Source: Asterias amurensis
Taxonomy: Eukaryota; Echinodermata; Asteroidea; Forcipulatida; Asteriidae
Assembly: GCF_032118995.1 (NCBI RefSeq)
Contig: NC_092667.1
Span: 1,108,931-1,172,930, forward strand
Reading direction: 5' to 3'
DNA: 64,000 bases
The translations under genes and the position numbers were made by a program. The notes below the pieces were generated by a model. It ran no database searches. It saw only the letters and a list, made by a program, of their open reading frames with translations, and had not been told where the DNA came from. Positions 1 through 12,004 of the stretch are shown one piece after another (the first letter of the stretch is position 1; each line of letters begins with the position of its first letter).

Positions 1-93
1 TAACCTTGCCCAATGCTCTTTACACAACCACAGGCCCGCTCTGTTGGAAGACGCACTGCATTGATGCATGTAATGGCACCGTACTGGGTATAC

Positions 94-240
94 ACAGTAC
101 TTGATAATGTGGGGTCGAAGCATGGTTTTTCAAGGTTTTCCAACCGCGTACAACGAAGCCGAATTCTGTTTCGGCTTCGTTTGTACGAGGTTGAAAAACC
201 TTGAAAAACGGTGCTTCGACCCCACAGTATCAAATACTGT
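94..240. repeat. Hairpin MITE-like inverted repeat
   Basis: The two ends are near-perfect reverse complements: a block beginning ACAGTACTTGATA and running through GTGGGGTCGAAG (109-120) pairs with CTTCGACCCCAC (214-225) and the flanking TATCAAATACTGT. The centre also folds, with GAAGCCGAA against TTCGGCTTC. The two small open frames here are only shadows of this foldback. Confidence 0.8.
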
Positions 241-338
241 TGCTGTGCCAGTGCATGTTTCTATGCAGTTCGTTGACCAATGATACAGGGTGAATTCAGA
301 GCGGGCGGGTGCTAAAGAGCCTTGAACAAGGCTAAGTT

Positions 339-549
339 TAAAGGTGCTGTGTAGTCATGATCAATGCAGGCTTGGTGGCTGTACATGGAATCATGGAACC
401 CTCATCCAGTTACACCCAGTTACTGAATGCGTGCGCACCCCCCTGTTTATGGAGTGCTTGTGCTGTGCATGCTTGCAGGAACTAGTTGAGTTCATAGTTC
501 CATGTGCAGCCACAGTCATGCTTTGATTATGACGACACAGCCCCTTGAA
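339..549. repeat. Imperfect palindrome, second hairpin element
   Basis: The left arm (AAGGTGCTGTGTAGTCATGA...) matches the reverse complement of the right arm (TCATGC...GACGACACAGCCCCTT) with scattered mismatches over about 60 bases. It looks like a decayed non-autonomous foldback element. No coding signal was seen. Confidence 0.65.
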
Positions 550-999
550 GTTGGATATGGAACAATAGTCGTATTTCTATCTACAATCCCGGCCAAGATG
601 CTTAGGCCACCCATTCCTAACATTACATAAAAACCATTCCCTATCAACTTCCCCCTGACAATAATCATTCTCTCCCGTCCCCCTCCTCAATGTTGACTGG
701 AACGCAGAAGAAGACCTAGCAACAACTAGAACCAACATTGGAAGGGGTGGGGGGGGGGGCAACGAGATATGGCCGGGATTGAAGAACACTGCATTTGATC
801 CAAATTTTGATAGATTTTTATACTTTCTGATCTTTATGTTCGTACTTTGGCCTTAATTAATCCTTTCATTTATAACAGTTTTTTCATTGGCATAAATTGC
901 TACGAAATCAATCCATGTTTAACTCCAAGAAGAATTGAACAAAGTGAGTGCTGTATTCATTGGTAGCAATTCACTGTAAAATAACTATACTTGATCAGG
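550..999. other. Non-coding stretch with a G tract
   Basis: AT-rich DNA with a G-rich tract at about 746-760. The 70-residue minus-strand open frame has a low-complexity proline run caused by that tract and no recognisable domain. No gene or structured repeat was seen. Confidence 0.5.
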
Positions 1000-1146
1000 G
1001 GTCGATTTCACAAAGAGTTAGGACTAGTCCTACTTTAAGACTAGTCCTAGGAGATGTACAAATTGCACTGGTAGTCCTAAGTTAGGACGAGTAACTGGTC
1101 CTAACTCGAGATAAGACTAGTCCTAACTCTTTGTGAAATCCACCCC
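1000..1146. repeat. MITE, 'GTTAGGACTAGTCC' family
   Basis: Inverted termini: GATTTCACAAAGAGTTAGGAC on the left and GTCCTAACTCTTTGTGAAATC on the right. Internal GGACTAGTCC palindromes recur. Related copies or fragments lie at 31068-31167, 51998-52150, 61885-61985 and 63150-63255, so this is a dispersed family rather than a local regulatory site. Confidence 0.85.
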
Positions 1147-1440
1147 AGATGTGATAAGAAATGTAATTTAAAAAAAGAAGTAGAAAATAATTTTTATATA
1201 ACAACTCCATGGTTACTAAAAACATCTAGCCGAAACAAAAGTTATGAAAATTATACCATATATTTGTCTAACTGTATTAAAATAATGAAAAAGTTAATCT
1301 GTCAACTATTTGGACTGTTCCTGTGTAAAATAACACATTGTATCGATTGAGTGATGTGATTTAAGAAATAATAAAAACCATGTTCGTGTGTTCTGTCAAA
1401 AGATAATTGTTTCTATGTGTTTTCATTTGGTGAATGTCCA

Positions 1441-1591
1441 TAGACCTTATCGCAAATACCAATGCGCAAGCGCAGACTGTTGAATGAGGTGCATTGTGGG
1501 ATATATATTAATCAAATTTGTAATCAGCTAGACCACAATGCACCTAATTCCAAGCTTTACGCGCGCGCCCCAGTATTTGCGAAAAGGTCTA
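1441..1591. repeat. Hairpin MITE
   Basis: TAGACCTTATCGCAAATACC on the left is mirrored by AGTATTTGCGAAAAGGTCTA on the right. Inside, GGTGCATTGTGG pairs with CCACAATGCACC. The small open frame at this position lies entirely within the hairpin and is not taken as a gene. Confidence 0.8.
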
Positions 1592-1977
1592 TGACGTCTA
1601 CTAATATCATAAACGCGTACAAAAATGGCGTACGCGCGTCCATAAAAATGGTCTTGTAACCATAGATATAGAATTATAATAACTATATCGGCCGCGCAAC
1701 ATACGCGTCATTGCCTGTGTAGAAAAAGTTTTGGTTTGCCATGGACGCGAGAAAAATTTCACGTTCAAAAGACAACGCGCAGTAAATAAACACGGGAGAA
1801 AGGACTTTGACGTGCTTAGAATGTCACGCGCTGACTGCAAAAAGTCACGTGCTGGCGGCAACGCAAAGAAAATGAACATGGGAGGTAGGGCATGGCGGCC
1901 GCCCGTGCCAGAACCTGTGTATGTACGTGTGGCCGATCTAGTTATTCTATTCTCGTAACGAAATCGCACGCACAGTG

Positions 1978-2144
1978 AAGGCCGGTTTGTATAGTCGGTC
2001 GCACGATGGTCGATGGTCGCGCTAGGGAAATCTTTACACGCGACACAGTTTATAGTCATGGCTGAGGCCTAAAAACTTTCTGGTTTTTTTATCGCGCGTC
2101 AAGATTTCCATCGCCCGACCATCGCGCGAACGACAACCGGCCTT
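1978..2144. repeat. Hairpin MITE, 'GGTCGCACGATGG' family, copy 1
   Basis: Left arm AAGGCCGGTTTGTATAGTCG is mirrored by the right arm ending CGACAACCGGCCTT. The subterminal motif GGTCGCRCRATGGTC and the GCGCGTCAAGATTTCCATCGC block are shared with a second copy at 6605-6730. The 150-residue minus-strand open frame overlapping this area is an artefact of CG-rich inverted sequence. Confidence 0.8.
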
Positions 2145-5100
2145 ATCGCATCACTCAGCGTTCTCAGTGATATATTTCTATGGTAAGCATACTGAAAAAG
2201 TTGTTTTTATTAACAATCAATCCTGGCGATGTTTGCCAAATAATTTTATTTCATCCCCTGATCAATGTTTGGGGAAGGGGTTTATTTCCACCCCCTCAAT
2301 ACACCCTGAGTCGCTGCCGAGATTGAATTTTAACTTTTGGAGGTGCCAGTTTCCGAAATATTAGCTGTGAGGGTATGAAGAATTTAAAAGTTGATCAATG
2401 GTTTCATTCATGCATAAAGCGAAATGTACACGTATTCTTCCTACCTTACAGCAAGTTCTTCTGGCCGATAAAACCGTTGATATTCCATTATTTGGGAGGG
2501 GGAGGGGGTGATCAATCAATGCGTCGGGACAGTAAATTCAATCTTTCCTTCCTTTTGCCTGGATGGTCTGTTTTACTTATCCGTCGTATGCGGAAATACA
2601 TATTAATAGATGAACAGCTTATTATTGAATACTAGCAAGCCCTAGTTTATTAGTTTTGCATTACCCCTTCTTCAAAGTTTCACCCATACAAACGAACAAA
2701 ACTCTCATATCATATGCAAATCAACCCAGTGCCGCTCTGTGTGTGCGCGCGCACCTTCACAAACGACAAAATGGCTGACATGTTGCGAGGCTCCATCCAT
2801 GTTTTCCCTCCAGTTTTCCCACATTTTGCCGTAAATTCAGAGGACGGAAAAACTGGAAAGTTAGTGAGGTAAGTTGAAAAATACTTGTAGTATAACTTGA
2901 AGGTATCCCTCGGTGTTTATGAGGTTTAAAATAAAGCAAACTAACGGACTTTTTTTTGTGGGGCCTGGCGGCATGTTTGAAAACACGTGATTATTAGTAT
3001 AACTGTGCGGTCGTTTGACAGTTCCAGATTATTGACCACCACATTCGGATCCAACTTAATTTTCAGCATTATTCACATAGTTGAATTACTTCTCACATTA
3101 CCAATTTATGTTGATGTGAGCAATAACATCCAAACCAGCGAATCACCCCAAAAGTGCCAACTAAAAAGAACTATCATTGACAATTAAATATTAAACAAAT
3201 TCTGCCAATTTTTCTGGAAGTTTGTCCATGAGACAAAATTACTGAAATTGTTTGTAGGAACTCCCAATGGGAACAGGGAGGGGGGGGGGAAATTATGATG
3301 GGAGGCATCATACCGTTGCCCAGCACCGGATCACTCAATATGTTGGTGCATGGTGGCGCACCATCATAGGCCTACAGCTATTTTGTAGAAAATTTAGTTT
3401 TTAGTTGCACTGGGAAGGCGGGGAAGCGTGTTAGTAATTGTTTATATTTCAAGGTGAACTACATGCACCTCATCCAACAGCCGTCGATAAAGTTGTATCT
3501 TAGTGAGACAAACATCATTCTAGCATGTTAATGGTTATACGATTCAATATTTTTTTGCGGAAATAATTTGTGTCCCACTGCACCGAGACGAAAATTATTT
3601 TTGTGACATTGTTTACTCATTTCTCAAAAACCACAGCACCTCAGCTGTTTTGTGTCCTACAAAAAGTACCCAGTTAACCTTTTAACTAAACAATTTAAAA
3701 TCAAATCAAATCAAACCACAAGAGATTGCACCAAAATCAACATCAATATTGTGTTTTTATAAAGACAAAGCATTTAATATGTTAAATAATATAATTTTCA
3801 AATGTCAAAATTGTACAAACTATTGAGTTATTGGCTCCAGGCCCTCTTATTTTATTTCAAAAATGAAGGTGCCCCACCTCTAGCCGCCTCACAACCACTT
3901 GAAGCTAAAAAGCATTTGCCACGCACATTTGAAAGTGAGTGACTACACCAAAGCAAAACCTTCATGCTATAGTTCAAGATTTTGTTTTCCCTCAATTGAA
4001 AACAAATACATGTTATTTGATGCAGATATTTGTATAAAGATATCAACAACAGAACTCAGGGATGCTCTGCACCACCATGACTCATCAGGATTCATCTTAA
4101 AATGGTAAGCTGGGTTTTATCTCCACATCATCATGTAAAGAATCTCCGTATTGTCAGTCAGCCGCAGCCAGAGTCGCCAATTTGGACATGTCCTTGAGTT
4201 TAAACTCTCCCCATGCATGCGGTATGTTGTTTTGCATTCATACTGACATAGTGTCTATGAATTCAATAGTGTCTATGAATTTGGTACTATAGTTGTAATA
4301 CAGGCAGTTATCTATACTCCTGATGCTATCTGTTTTTTACTACATGGCACCCCAATAATGTCCATGACCCCCCCCCCCTCCTTGAAATGTGGAAGTTCAG
4401 ATACATGCTCTGGACATTTGATTCTCCCCCTCTCCCCCCCAACCATTCAAACTTTTGTTGAATTGCTTTGTTTTTACCTCCACATGAGAATATATTTGGA
4501 TGCAAAACCCAACCAGTGAAAATGTTACCCAGTGGTTTCACCATTCATCATTTTGATACATCTGACATTATGGAGTTAGAAGTACAGTTAATAAATGTTA
4601 ATGAACATTTATTGTATGCCATTCGTTTACAATGCACCTTTGGCTCCAAAATTATATCATCACAGGAATGGATTAGACTCAATGGTTTAAACAATATAGT
4701 TTAGTCATAAAACATACTCATCAAATGCAAACTTGTTTTTTAAACTGTGTGTTGTCCTAATTCTTTTCTTTGTAGTGTTTGTCCGCCACTGTCATGAGGA
4801 TTTCAAGAGATCACCAGTGTAACAAGCTCATAATGATCTGAATATGATGAAGCCCTACAACTTATCAGGTAAACACATCATTCTTAATGTTGGCATTTGT
4901 GTTGGCAAATGGAGCTTCACTTCAAATAGAATTAGCGCCCAGATTAAACTCTTCTACCAAAAGGCTAATCACCTTGTAAAGCCATTCATTATAAGCTTCA
5001 AATAACTACAATTGTTTTTAAAATTGCATATAAAATCTTCTATCTTCTATGACTGGAGACAAGGTACACACAAGTCCAAAGCTGACCCCCCCCCCCCCCC

Positions 5101-5233
5101 CAACAAAAAGAGGTAATTTGAAGGTCACATGGTGTGTTGTACCAGCACAAATGTGTTTTAAATGAAATGTCTGATTTATACACTATCCACTGTCCGAAAA
5201 TTTGGATGATTTGATATTTGCAGCAGGGTGCTA
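2145..5233. other. Non-coding interval, no gene recognised
   Basis: Short open frames only (under 90 residues), none with a recognisable domain or splice-supported continuation. Part of the 'ACTACAGCACCTCAG' dispersed repeat is at about 3585-3660. C-rich tracts are at about 4368-4380 and 5086-5102 and short G runs near 2496-2510 and 3280. I see no other structure I can support. Confidence 0.45.
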
Positions 5234-5234
5234 C

Positions 5235-5393
5235 TAAATAGACCGATCCATTAAGCTCCGCCCCATTGCGTATTGACCAATCACAACACAACGAAGGTCC
5301 AAAAAATAAGGTCTGACACGCGTGCGCGTATCTTGGCGCACGCAGCACAGTTGTGCAGAAAGGCATTGGAGCCTACTGGGTCGGTCTATTAAA
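5235..5393. repeat. Short inverted-repeat element
   Basis: TAAATAGACCGA at the left end is mirrored by TCGGTCTATTA at the right end, and GCTCC pairs with GGAGC just inside. The interior has CG-rich inverted pieces around CGTGCGCG. Probably a decayed MITE. Confidence 0.6.
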
Positions 5394-5420
5394 AGTACTT
5401 CTGATGATTTTGATGATTTC

Positions 5421-5522
5421 GGGGGGGGGGGGGGGGGGGGGGTTATTGACACAAACTTTGTACTTTGTAAATACACTGCTGTCATCTGTATTATACTCCT
5501 CTAGTCCTCCCCCCCCCCCCCC
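5421..5522. repeat. G22 tract followed by C tract
   Basis: An uninterrupted run of 22 G is followed about 66 bases later by a C run of about 14 that leads into A-rich sequence. The two runs can pair or form G-quadruplex or i-motif structures. The polyglycine and polyproline open frames here are low-complexity artefacts. Confidence 0.9.
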
Positions 5523-5929
5523 AAAAAAAAAAATAAAATAAAATAAAAATAAAACAACCGGTTTTCCATCCAAAACATCTCGAAATTTGAAACTGAAATA
5601 TAATGCTTGCAGTGGTGTCACTAACTACAAGATTGCTTTAAGAGTCATACTCTGTTCAACCAGGTTATTAAAACAAAACTAATGCAAGAATAATTTCTTT
5701 ATTTTACCCATGAACCAACTGCGAGGTGGCATTACAACTGCATCTCCTAATGACCAAATTGTCACCCTTGAAGCAGCACCTACGTCAACAGTGTCAGCAA
5801 TGCCTGAATGAACGAACCCAGGGAGATTCAAGCTCAACTGAATCAAGGGCTGACACCTGCTGCAGTCTTGGAAATCAACATGTGAAGCAAATGTGTAGAT
5901 GATTTTGAACATGAACACAACTGATGTTT

Positions 5930-7680
5930 GTAACAAATTTTGCCTGAAAATTGGCTGCGTATTTATCAAATTTTGCTCAAATTTTGCCGGAAAATGCAAC
6001 AAGACTATATAGCTATGCGTATTTAACAAATTTTGCCTGAGAATGCAACAAGCAACATTGGATAAATAAAAGCCTTGCATATTTATCCAATGTTGCTCAA
6101 AGTTTGCTGCATAATCTAATGTTTCTCAAATTTTGTCTGAAAATGCAACAACTATGCTATAGCCTTGCATATTAATATCCAATGTTGCTAAAGATTTGCT
6201 GCGTATTTATCAAGTTTGCCTAAAAATGTGGCTTTATCAAATTTTGCCTGAAATGTGTGCAAGGCTATATATAGCCTCATGGTTTTATAAAATTTTGTCT
6301 GAAAAGAGTACAAGGCCTTATGGTTTTATCAAATTTTGCCTGAAAATAAGGCTTTTTCAAATTAAGTTGCCTGAGAATGTGTACAAGCTATAGCTTTATG
6401 GTTTTATCATATTTGGCCTGAAAATGTGGTTAAATCAAATTTTGCCTGAAAATATGGGCACATTTTGCCTGAAAATGTGGGCACATTTTGCCTGAAAATG
6501 TGTGCAAGACATGGCTTTATTAAATGTTGCCTTAAAATGTGTGCAAGACTAAAGCCTTATGATTTTATCAAATTTTTCCTGAAAATGTGCCTTTATCAAG
6601 TTAAAAGGCTGGTTTATAGTCGGTCGCGCAATGGTCATCTTGACGCGCAGTCATAAAAATACACAGTTTCAGGATCGCGCGCAAGATTTCCATCGCACGA
6701 CCATAGTGCGACCGACTACAAACCAGCCTTAAGAATGTGTACAATACTATAGCTTCATGGTTTTATCAAATTTTGCCTGAAAATGTGGTTTTATCAAATT
6801 TTGCCTGAAAATGTGGCTTTATCAAATTTTTCCTGAATGTGTGCAAGACATGTCTTATAAAATTTTGCCTTAAAATGTGTGCAAGACTAAAGCCTTATGG
6901 ATTTATCAATTTTTACTTGAAAATGTTTGCAAGGCCTATTGGTTTTATTAAATTTTGCTTGAAAATGTTTGCAAGGCTAAAGCCTTATGGTTTTTGCTGA
7001 AATTGTGGGCAAGGCTTAACAGTATAACAAGATACCGCCTAATGGTGTTATTACATTTTGCTTGAAAATGTTTGCAAGGCTATAGCCTTATGGTTTTATC
7101 AAATGTTGCCTGAAATGTTTGCAAGTAGCCTTAAGGTTTTTTGCCTGAAAATGTTTGCAAGGCCTTATGGTTTTATCAAATTTTGCTTGAAAATGTTTGC
7201 AAGCATATAGCCTTATGGTTTTATCAAATTTTGCTTGAAAATGTTTGAAACCATATAGCCTTATGGTTTATCAAATTTTGCCTGAAAATGTTTGCAAGAC
7301 TATAGCCTTATGGTTTTATCAAATTTTGCTTGAAAATGTTTGCATAGCCTTATGGTTTTATCAAATTTTGCTTGAAAATGTTTGCAAGACTATAGCCTTA
7401 TGGTTTTATCAAATTTTGCCTGAAAATGTTTGCAAGACCATAAGGCTAAGGCTATATATGGTTATATAAAATTTGTCGAAAATGTTTGCAAGGCCTTATG
7501 GTTTTTGCTTGAAAATGTTTGCAAGACGGTTTTATCAAATTTGACTCGAAAATGTTTGCAAGACTTATATATAGCCTTAAGGTTTTATCAAATTTTGCTT
7601 GATATGTTTGCAAGACTTATGGTTTTATCAAATTTTGCCTGAAAATGTTTGCAAGGCTATAGCCTTATGGTTTTAAATAT
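5930..7680. repeat. Minisatellite, ~48-bp unit
   Basis: Dozens of imperfect copies of a unit built from GCCTTATGGTTTTATCAAATT, TTGCCTGAAAATGTTTGCAAG and GCTATA. Copies are diverged and indel-ridden at the left edge and more regular from about 7040 to 7660. Small open frames repeating a YQILPENV-like phrase are translations of the unit and not genes. The array is interrupted at 6605-6730 by a MITE. Confidence 0.92.
6605..6730. repeat. Hairpin MITE, 'GGTCGCACGATGG' family, copy 2
   Basis: AAGGCTGGTTTATAGTCGGT on the left is mirrored by ACCGACTACAAACCAGCCTT on the right. It shares the GCGCGCAAGATTTCCATCGC core with the copy at 1978-2144. It sits inside the minisatellite array, so it inserted after the array formed. 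Confidence 0.85.
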
Positions 7681-8123
7681 TTCAAGTTTGGTTTGGTGTG
7701 TACGAAAATAAAGACTAATTTTTAGGGGTGAATCAATTTAAGTTTTGGTTGCCCTAAAATCGAAGACTAATATCTCATTATTACTTGAGTCGTCTACTTG
7801 GCCGCCATATTTGAACACAGTGCAGCAATGGGTGTGTATTATTTTTACACCTAATTTCATATGCGCAAAAATACTTAGCTAAAAGCGACCTTATACATGC
7901 CCAATTGCATTGTAGTTAAACATGGTGGCCTGAGGGTCCATCTTAAAACCCTCCCCACACTGTAGGGGGCTAATATTGGTCCTTGTAGTGTGGGGGTGGG
8001 TTCCATTTGGATAAGATGGGCCTTCCATATCTGAATTTGGGGGGGGGGGGGGGCTAGGTTTGATGCAAATAAAACACAAGTTACAAGGAGAGTTCTGTTC
8101 AATTTTTTATTGAAAATTTTGGC

Positions 8124-8580
8124 AAAAAAAAAAGCAGAGTCGTGCAAACACCTGTGCCTGTCGGTGGACCCCCTCGGCCACCTGGAACTCGTGATGATCT
8201 TAAGGTCCAAAGTGCAATGGTTGATATGTTCTCTGTTCAGTGAAGTTCAATTAGATGCGCTACTAGTGGTTTGTAACAACGATGATCTGTCTTACAAATC
8301 TAACGAGCTAGACGCAATTTAGCGCTTCGCTTTATCTGCAGAAGTGCTAAGCAGAAAGTAGTTGTTGCTTGCTTAAATGAAATGGTGCCCTCAAGAGTGC
8401 TTAGGAGTTCACCGATTGTGGTTTCGCAACCAAGCTGCACTGGTGGTGCCAAGAGGTGTCGACGCTTGTTCCAATGGGATCCTAACTTGACAGATGATGA
8501 TGACTTCTATCCAGATGATGATGTGCTGGTTGGAGAAACAAGTTCTTTAAAGGGCAGTAATTTTGTTACCAATTGTGTGT
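8124..8580 (+). pseudogene. Degenerate two-exon gene-like unit, copy 1
   Basis: An exon-like block A (about 8124-8210, encoding LCKHLCLSVDPLG) follows an AG and ends near CAATGG. Its expected donor is changed to TGATATGT, so it is probably broken. Block B (about 8384-8580) encodes GAKRCRRLFQWDP, then an acidic DDDDFYPDDD stretch and a stop. Both blocks have diverged homologues in the same order on the opposite strand at 10400-10936, and block A has a third copy near 21900-22005. Function unknown. The conservation of reading frame across copies suggests coding descent, but it could be a mobile-element exon pair. Confidence 0.45.
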
Positions 8581-8814
8581 AAAGCAAGTCGCCAAAATTC
8601 TTCAGAAAAGTGCTGACGTATTATCACAAACGTCACAAATTTGTTCAACAGTTTGCGCATGATAAGTAGTGATGTTTTCTCACTTAATGTTTGCCAATAA
8701 ATGATACTGGAGATGACATTGGATCAATATTAAGTCTACCATCCTTAAAGAAAAGTGACATTGACCAAATATTTCAACAGGGCTAAGGTTAATGGTGATA
8801 AATTAACCACTCCA

Positions 8815-10330
8815 AGACAGTATGGGTCGTCACACCAGGCGAGGCTGCTTCAAAACACAAGTGAAAGTGTAAAGAATACGCAACACCAGGGGAAGTATGG
8901 GTATTTAAAAACAGATGTGAAAGTGTAGAGAATATGCAACAGGGGTAGTTCACAACACAGTTGAAAGTGTTGAGAATACGCAACACAAGGGGGTGTACAC
9001 CGTATGGGTAACTCACCACACGGGTTAAAGTGTAGAGAAGACGCAACACCAGGGGAAGTATGGGTTATTCAAAACAAAGGTGAAAGTGTAGAGAATATGC
9101 ATTACTGAGGGAAGTAAGGGTAATTCAAAACACATGTGAAGTGTAGAGAATACGCAACACCAGTGAAAGTGTGGGTAGTTCACAACACAGTTGAAAGTGT
9201 AGAGAATACGCAACACAAGGGGAGTATGGGTAATTCAAAACACATGTCAAATTGTCGAGAATACACAATACCAGGGGTAGTATGGGTAATTCAAAACACA
9301 ATTGAAAGGGTAAAGAATACGCAATACCAAGGGAGGTATGGGTAATTTGAAACACATGTGAAAGTGTAGAAATAACGCAAGACCAAGGGAAGCATGGGTA
9401 ATTCAAAACACAGATGAAAGTGTAGTGAATACGCAATAGCAGGGGAAATATGGGTAATTCAAAACACATGTGAAGTGTAGAGAGTACGCTACACAAGGGG
9501 AATTATGGGTAACTCAAAACACATGTGAAAATGTAGAGAATTCGCAACACCAGGGGAAGTATGGGTAATTCAAAACACAGTTGAAAGTGTAGAGAATACG
9601 CAACACCAGGGGAAGTATAGGTTTAAATTCAAAACACATGTGAAAGCGTAGAGAGTATGCAATTAAGACCAGGGGAATTATGGGTAATTCAAAACACATA
9701 TGTGAAAGTGTAGAGAATACGCAACACCAGGGTAAGTATGGGTAATTCAAAACACATGTGAAAGTGTAGAGAACACGCAACACCAGGGGAAGTATGGGTA
9801 ATTCAAAACACATGTCAAATTGTCGAGAATACACAATACCAGGGGTAGTATGGGTAATTCAGAACACAGTTGAAAGTGTAAAAGAATACGCAATACCAGG
9901 GGAGGTATGGGTAATTTGAAACACATGTGAAAGTGTAGAGAATACGCAAGACAAGTATGGGTAATTCAAAACACAGATGAAAGTGTAAAGAATACGCAAT
10001 ACCAGGGGAAGTATGGGCATAATTCACAACACAGTTGAAAGTGTAGAGAATAAGCAAGACCAGGGGAAATATGGGTATAAATTCAAAACACATGTGAAGT
10101 TGTATTGAATACGCACCACCAGGGGATCGTATGGGTAATTCAAAACACAGGTGAAAGTGTAGAGAATACGCAATACCAGGGAAAGTATGGGTAATTCAAA
10201 ACACATGTGAAAATGTCAAAAATACGCAACACAGTTGAAAGTGTAGGGAATACGCAACACAGTTGAAAGTGTAGGGAATATGCAACACCAGAGGAAGTAT
10301 GGGTAATTCAAAACACAGGTGACAGTTGAC
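8815..10330. repeat. Satellite array, ~58-bp unit
   Basis: About 26 head-to-tail copies of a unit reading GGGTAATTCAAAACACATGT, GAAAGTGTAGAGAATACGCA, ACACCAGGGGAAGTAT. Open frames on both strands merely translate the repeat (for example LRILYTF repeats). Related, more degenerate arrays lie at 12005-12405, 22200-22310 and 23890-23990. Confidence 0.95.
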
Positions 10331-10399
10331 CTCTTCTAAAAACCAACCAATTCGAATGATAGGAATCCAATGTCATCTTTTGTATCAAAAGGCAATAAA

Positions 10400-10936
10400 A
10401 AGGGTGTTCTTACTAGATATTTTGATGTAAAGTGGCATGAACAAGCAGAACATGTTTCACCAGCCATCGTATCATCAACTGAATAGAAGTCCTCATCATC
10501 CACCAAGTCCAGATTCCATTGGCTCAAGCGAAGACATCTTTTGGCACCTTTGTTGATCTAAAACGATCCCAGCACAAACATGTTTACTAGAGAACAAAAG
10601 AGTGACGTGACCAACAAAAGGCTAAATGATAAGGGGCCCTCATCCCGACGTCTTGAGAGATCTTAAAACCAAACGTTTTAGGGACCAACCACTACTTTCC
10701 AGCTTAAAATGCGCTAGTATGTATGCATCCAAAAATTGCTTCGCTCTAGCTCATCAAATTTGTAAGGCATTACACCAGTGAAACAAAACACTAATGGTGC
10801 ATCTAATTGAACTTCAGTGAACAGAGAACATACCTTCCATTGCACCCAGACCAGCAAGACCAACACTTGTTCCAGGCAGCCGAGGGGGTCCACCAACAGG
10901 CACAGGTGTTTGCACAACTCTGCGAGTTTTTCAGAG
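10400..10936 (-). pseudogene. Two-exon gene-like unit, copy 2 (inverted)
   Basis: On the minus strand, block A (about 10936-10850) starts after CTCGCAG and ends CAATGGAAG before GTATGT, a good donor. It encodes LCKHLCLLVDPLG then LEQVLVLL. Block B (about 10563-10400) starts after GTTTTAG and encodes GAKRCLRLSQWN, then DDEDFYSVDD. Both blocks read in one frame if spliced. This is the better preserved of two copies facing each other across the 58-bp satellite. No family was recognised. Whether it is transcribed cannot be judged here. Confidence 0.4.
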
Positions 10937-10989
10937 GGTTTGGATGAGGCCCTAACATACATGAACAAAATTCATCAAAATGAGTTGCT

Positions 10990-12004
10990 CCTACAAAATG
11001 AGTCCATGTTTAAATCTTGAAAAGTTGAATGAAAAAAAAAACTGAACCCCCCCCCCAAAAAAAAAAAAAAATTAAAAATGAAGGAAAGCAAAAAACAAAA
11101 CAGTGTTTTCCCTTTTGAGGGAAAAGACCTGACGAAAATACTAGCGAAAAACAAAAATGTTATTAATATTCATGAACAATGCAATTCTTTTTGATAGAAG
11201 GTCCATACCTCTGCAAGATACTGAGGTTTCCATAGTTTTTTGGTTATGTTTGGTAAATGAAACAATATGGCTTTGCTTGCAACAAAAGTAATTAGTCTTC
11301 GAAAATTTTACTGATTTGTTCATAGTTTTGTTTTTATGTTTGCTCAATGAAACAAAGCTAATGGCTTTGCTTGCAAGAAAAGCCAATACTTTTTGAGTGT
11401 TTTACTGAGATTTCCATAGTTTTGTTTCTTTGTTTGGTCAATGAAAAAATGACTTCACTTCTTTTTGTTTCACGCTTTTAAATGGTCTCATTTTTTGGTA
11501 GGAGCAACTCATACATTTGACTTAAATAACATAAAGACATATGATTCAGATTTGATTGTTAGTCAAAATAAATAAGAAATAGTTTGCATTATTGAAATCA
11601 AGCTCCAAAAGGTAAAACTGTTTCACAAGAAGACAATCAGAGTGCACTGATTATCCACAAGGGAAGGTATAAATTATATTCATCCAAAAGTTCTGCAAAC
11701 AAAAGTGTTTAAAACGTCTTTTAACAGTTTCAATCAGAGTGCTCTTCTTTCCCAAGAAGACAATCAGAGTGCACTGAATATCCGCAAGGGAAGGTATAAA
11801 TTATATTCGTCCGAGAAATCTGCAAACAAAATTGATTAAAATGTCTTCGAACAGTTTAAATCAGAGTGCTCTATGATCTGAAAGGAAACTTGTTTTCTTT
11901 GATTTTCAAAAATTTTGTTTTGTGAATTATGCCTGATCGATTCTGAATCATATATCTTTGAGTGTGAGGATGATATATCTTTATAAACTAAAATGGAAAA
12001 CTAA
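10990..12004. repeat. Non-coding, with a ~130-bp tandem duplication
   Basis: Two adjacent similar copies at about 11621-11750 and 11751-11872 share CAAGAAGACAATCAGAGTGC and GGGAAGGTATAAATTATATT. The rest is AT-rich sequence with loosely repeated 'TTTCCATAGTTTTGTTT' phrases (11225-11440). No gene was seen. Confidence 0.7.

Noticed and set aside
1607..2059. 150-residue minus-strand open frame
   Set aside because: No domain, unusual composition, and it overlaps the hairpin MITE at 1978-2144.
8815..10330. Possible CRISPR-like array
   Set aside because: No unique spacers between repeats, animal context, and no cas genes: it is an ordinary satellite.
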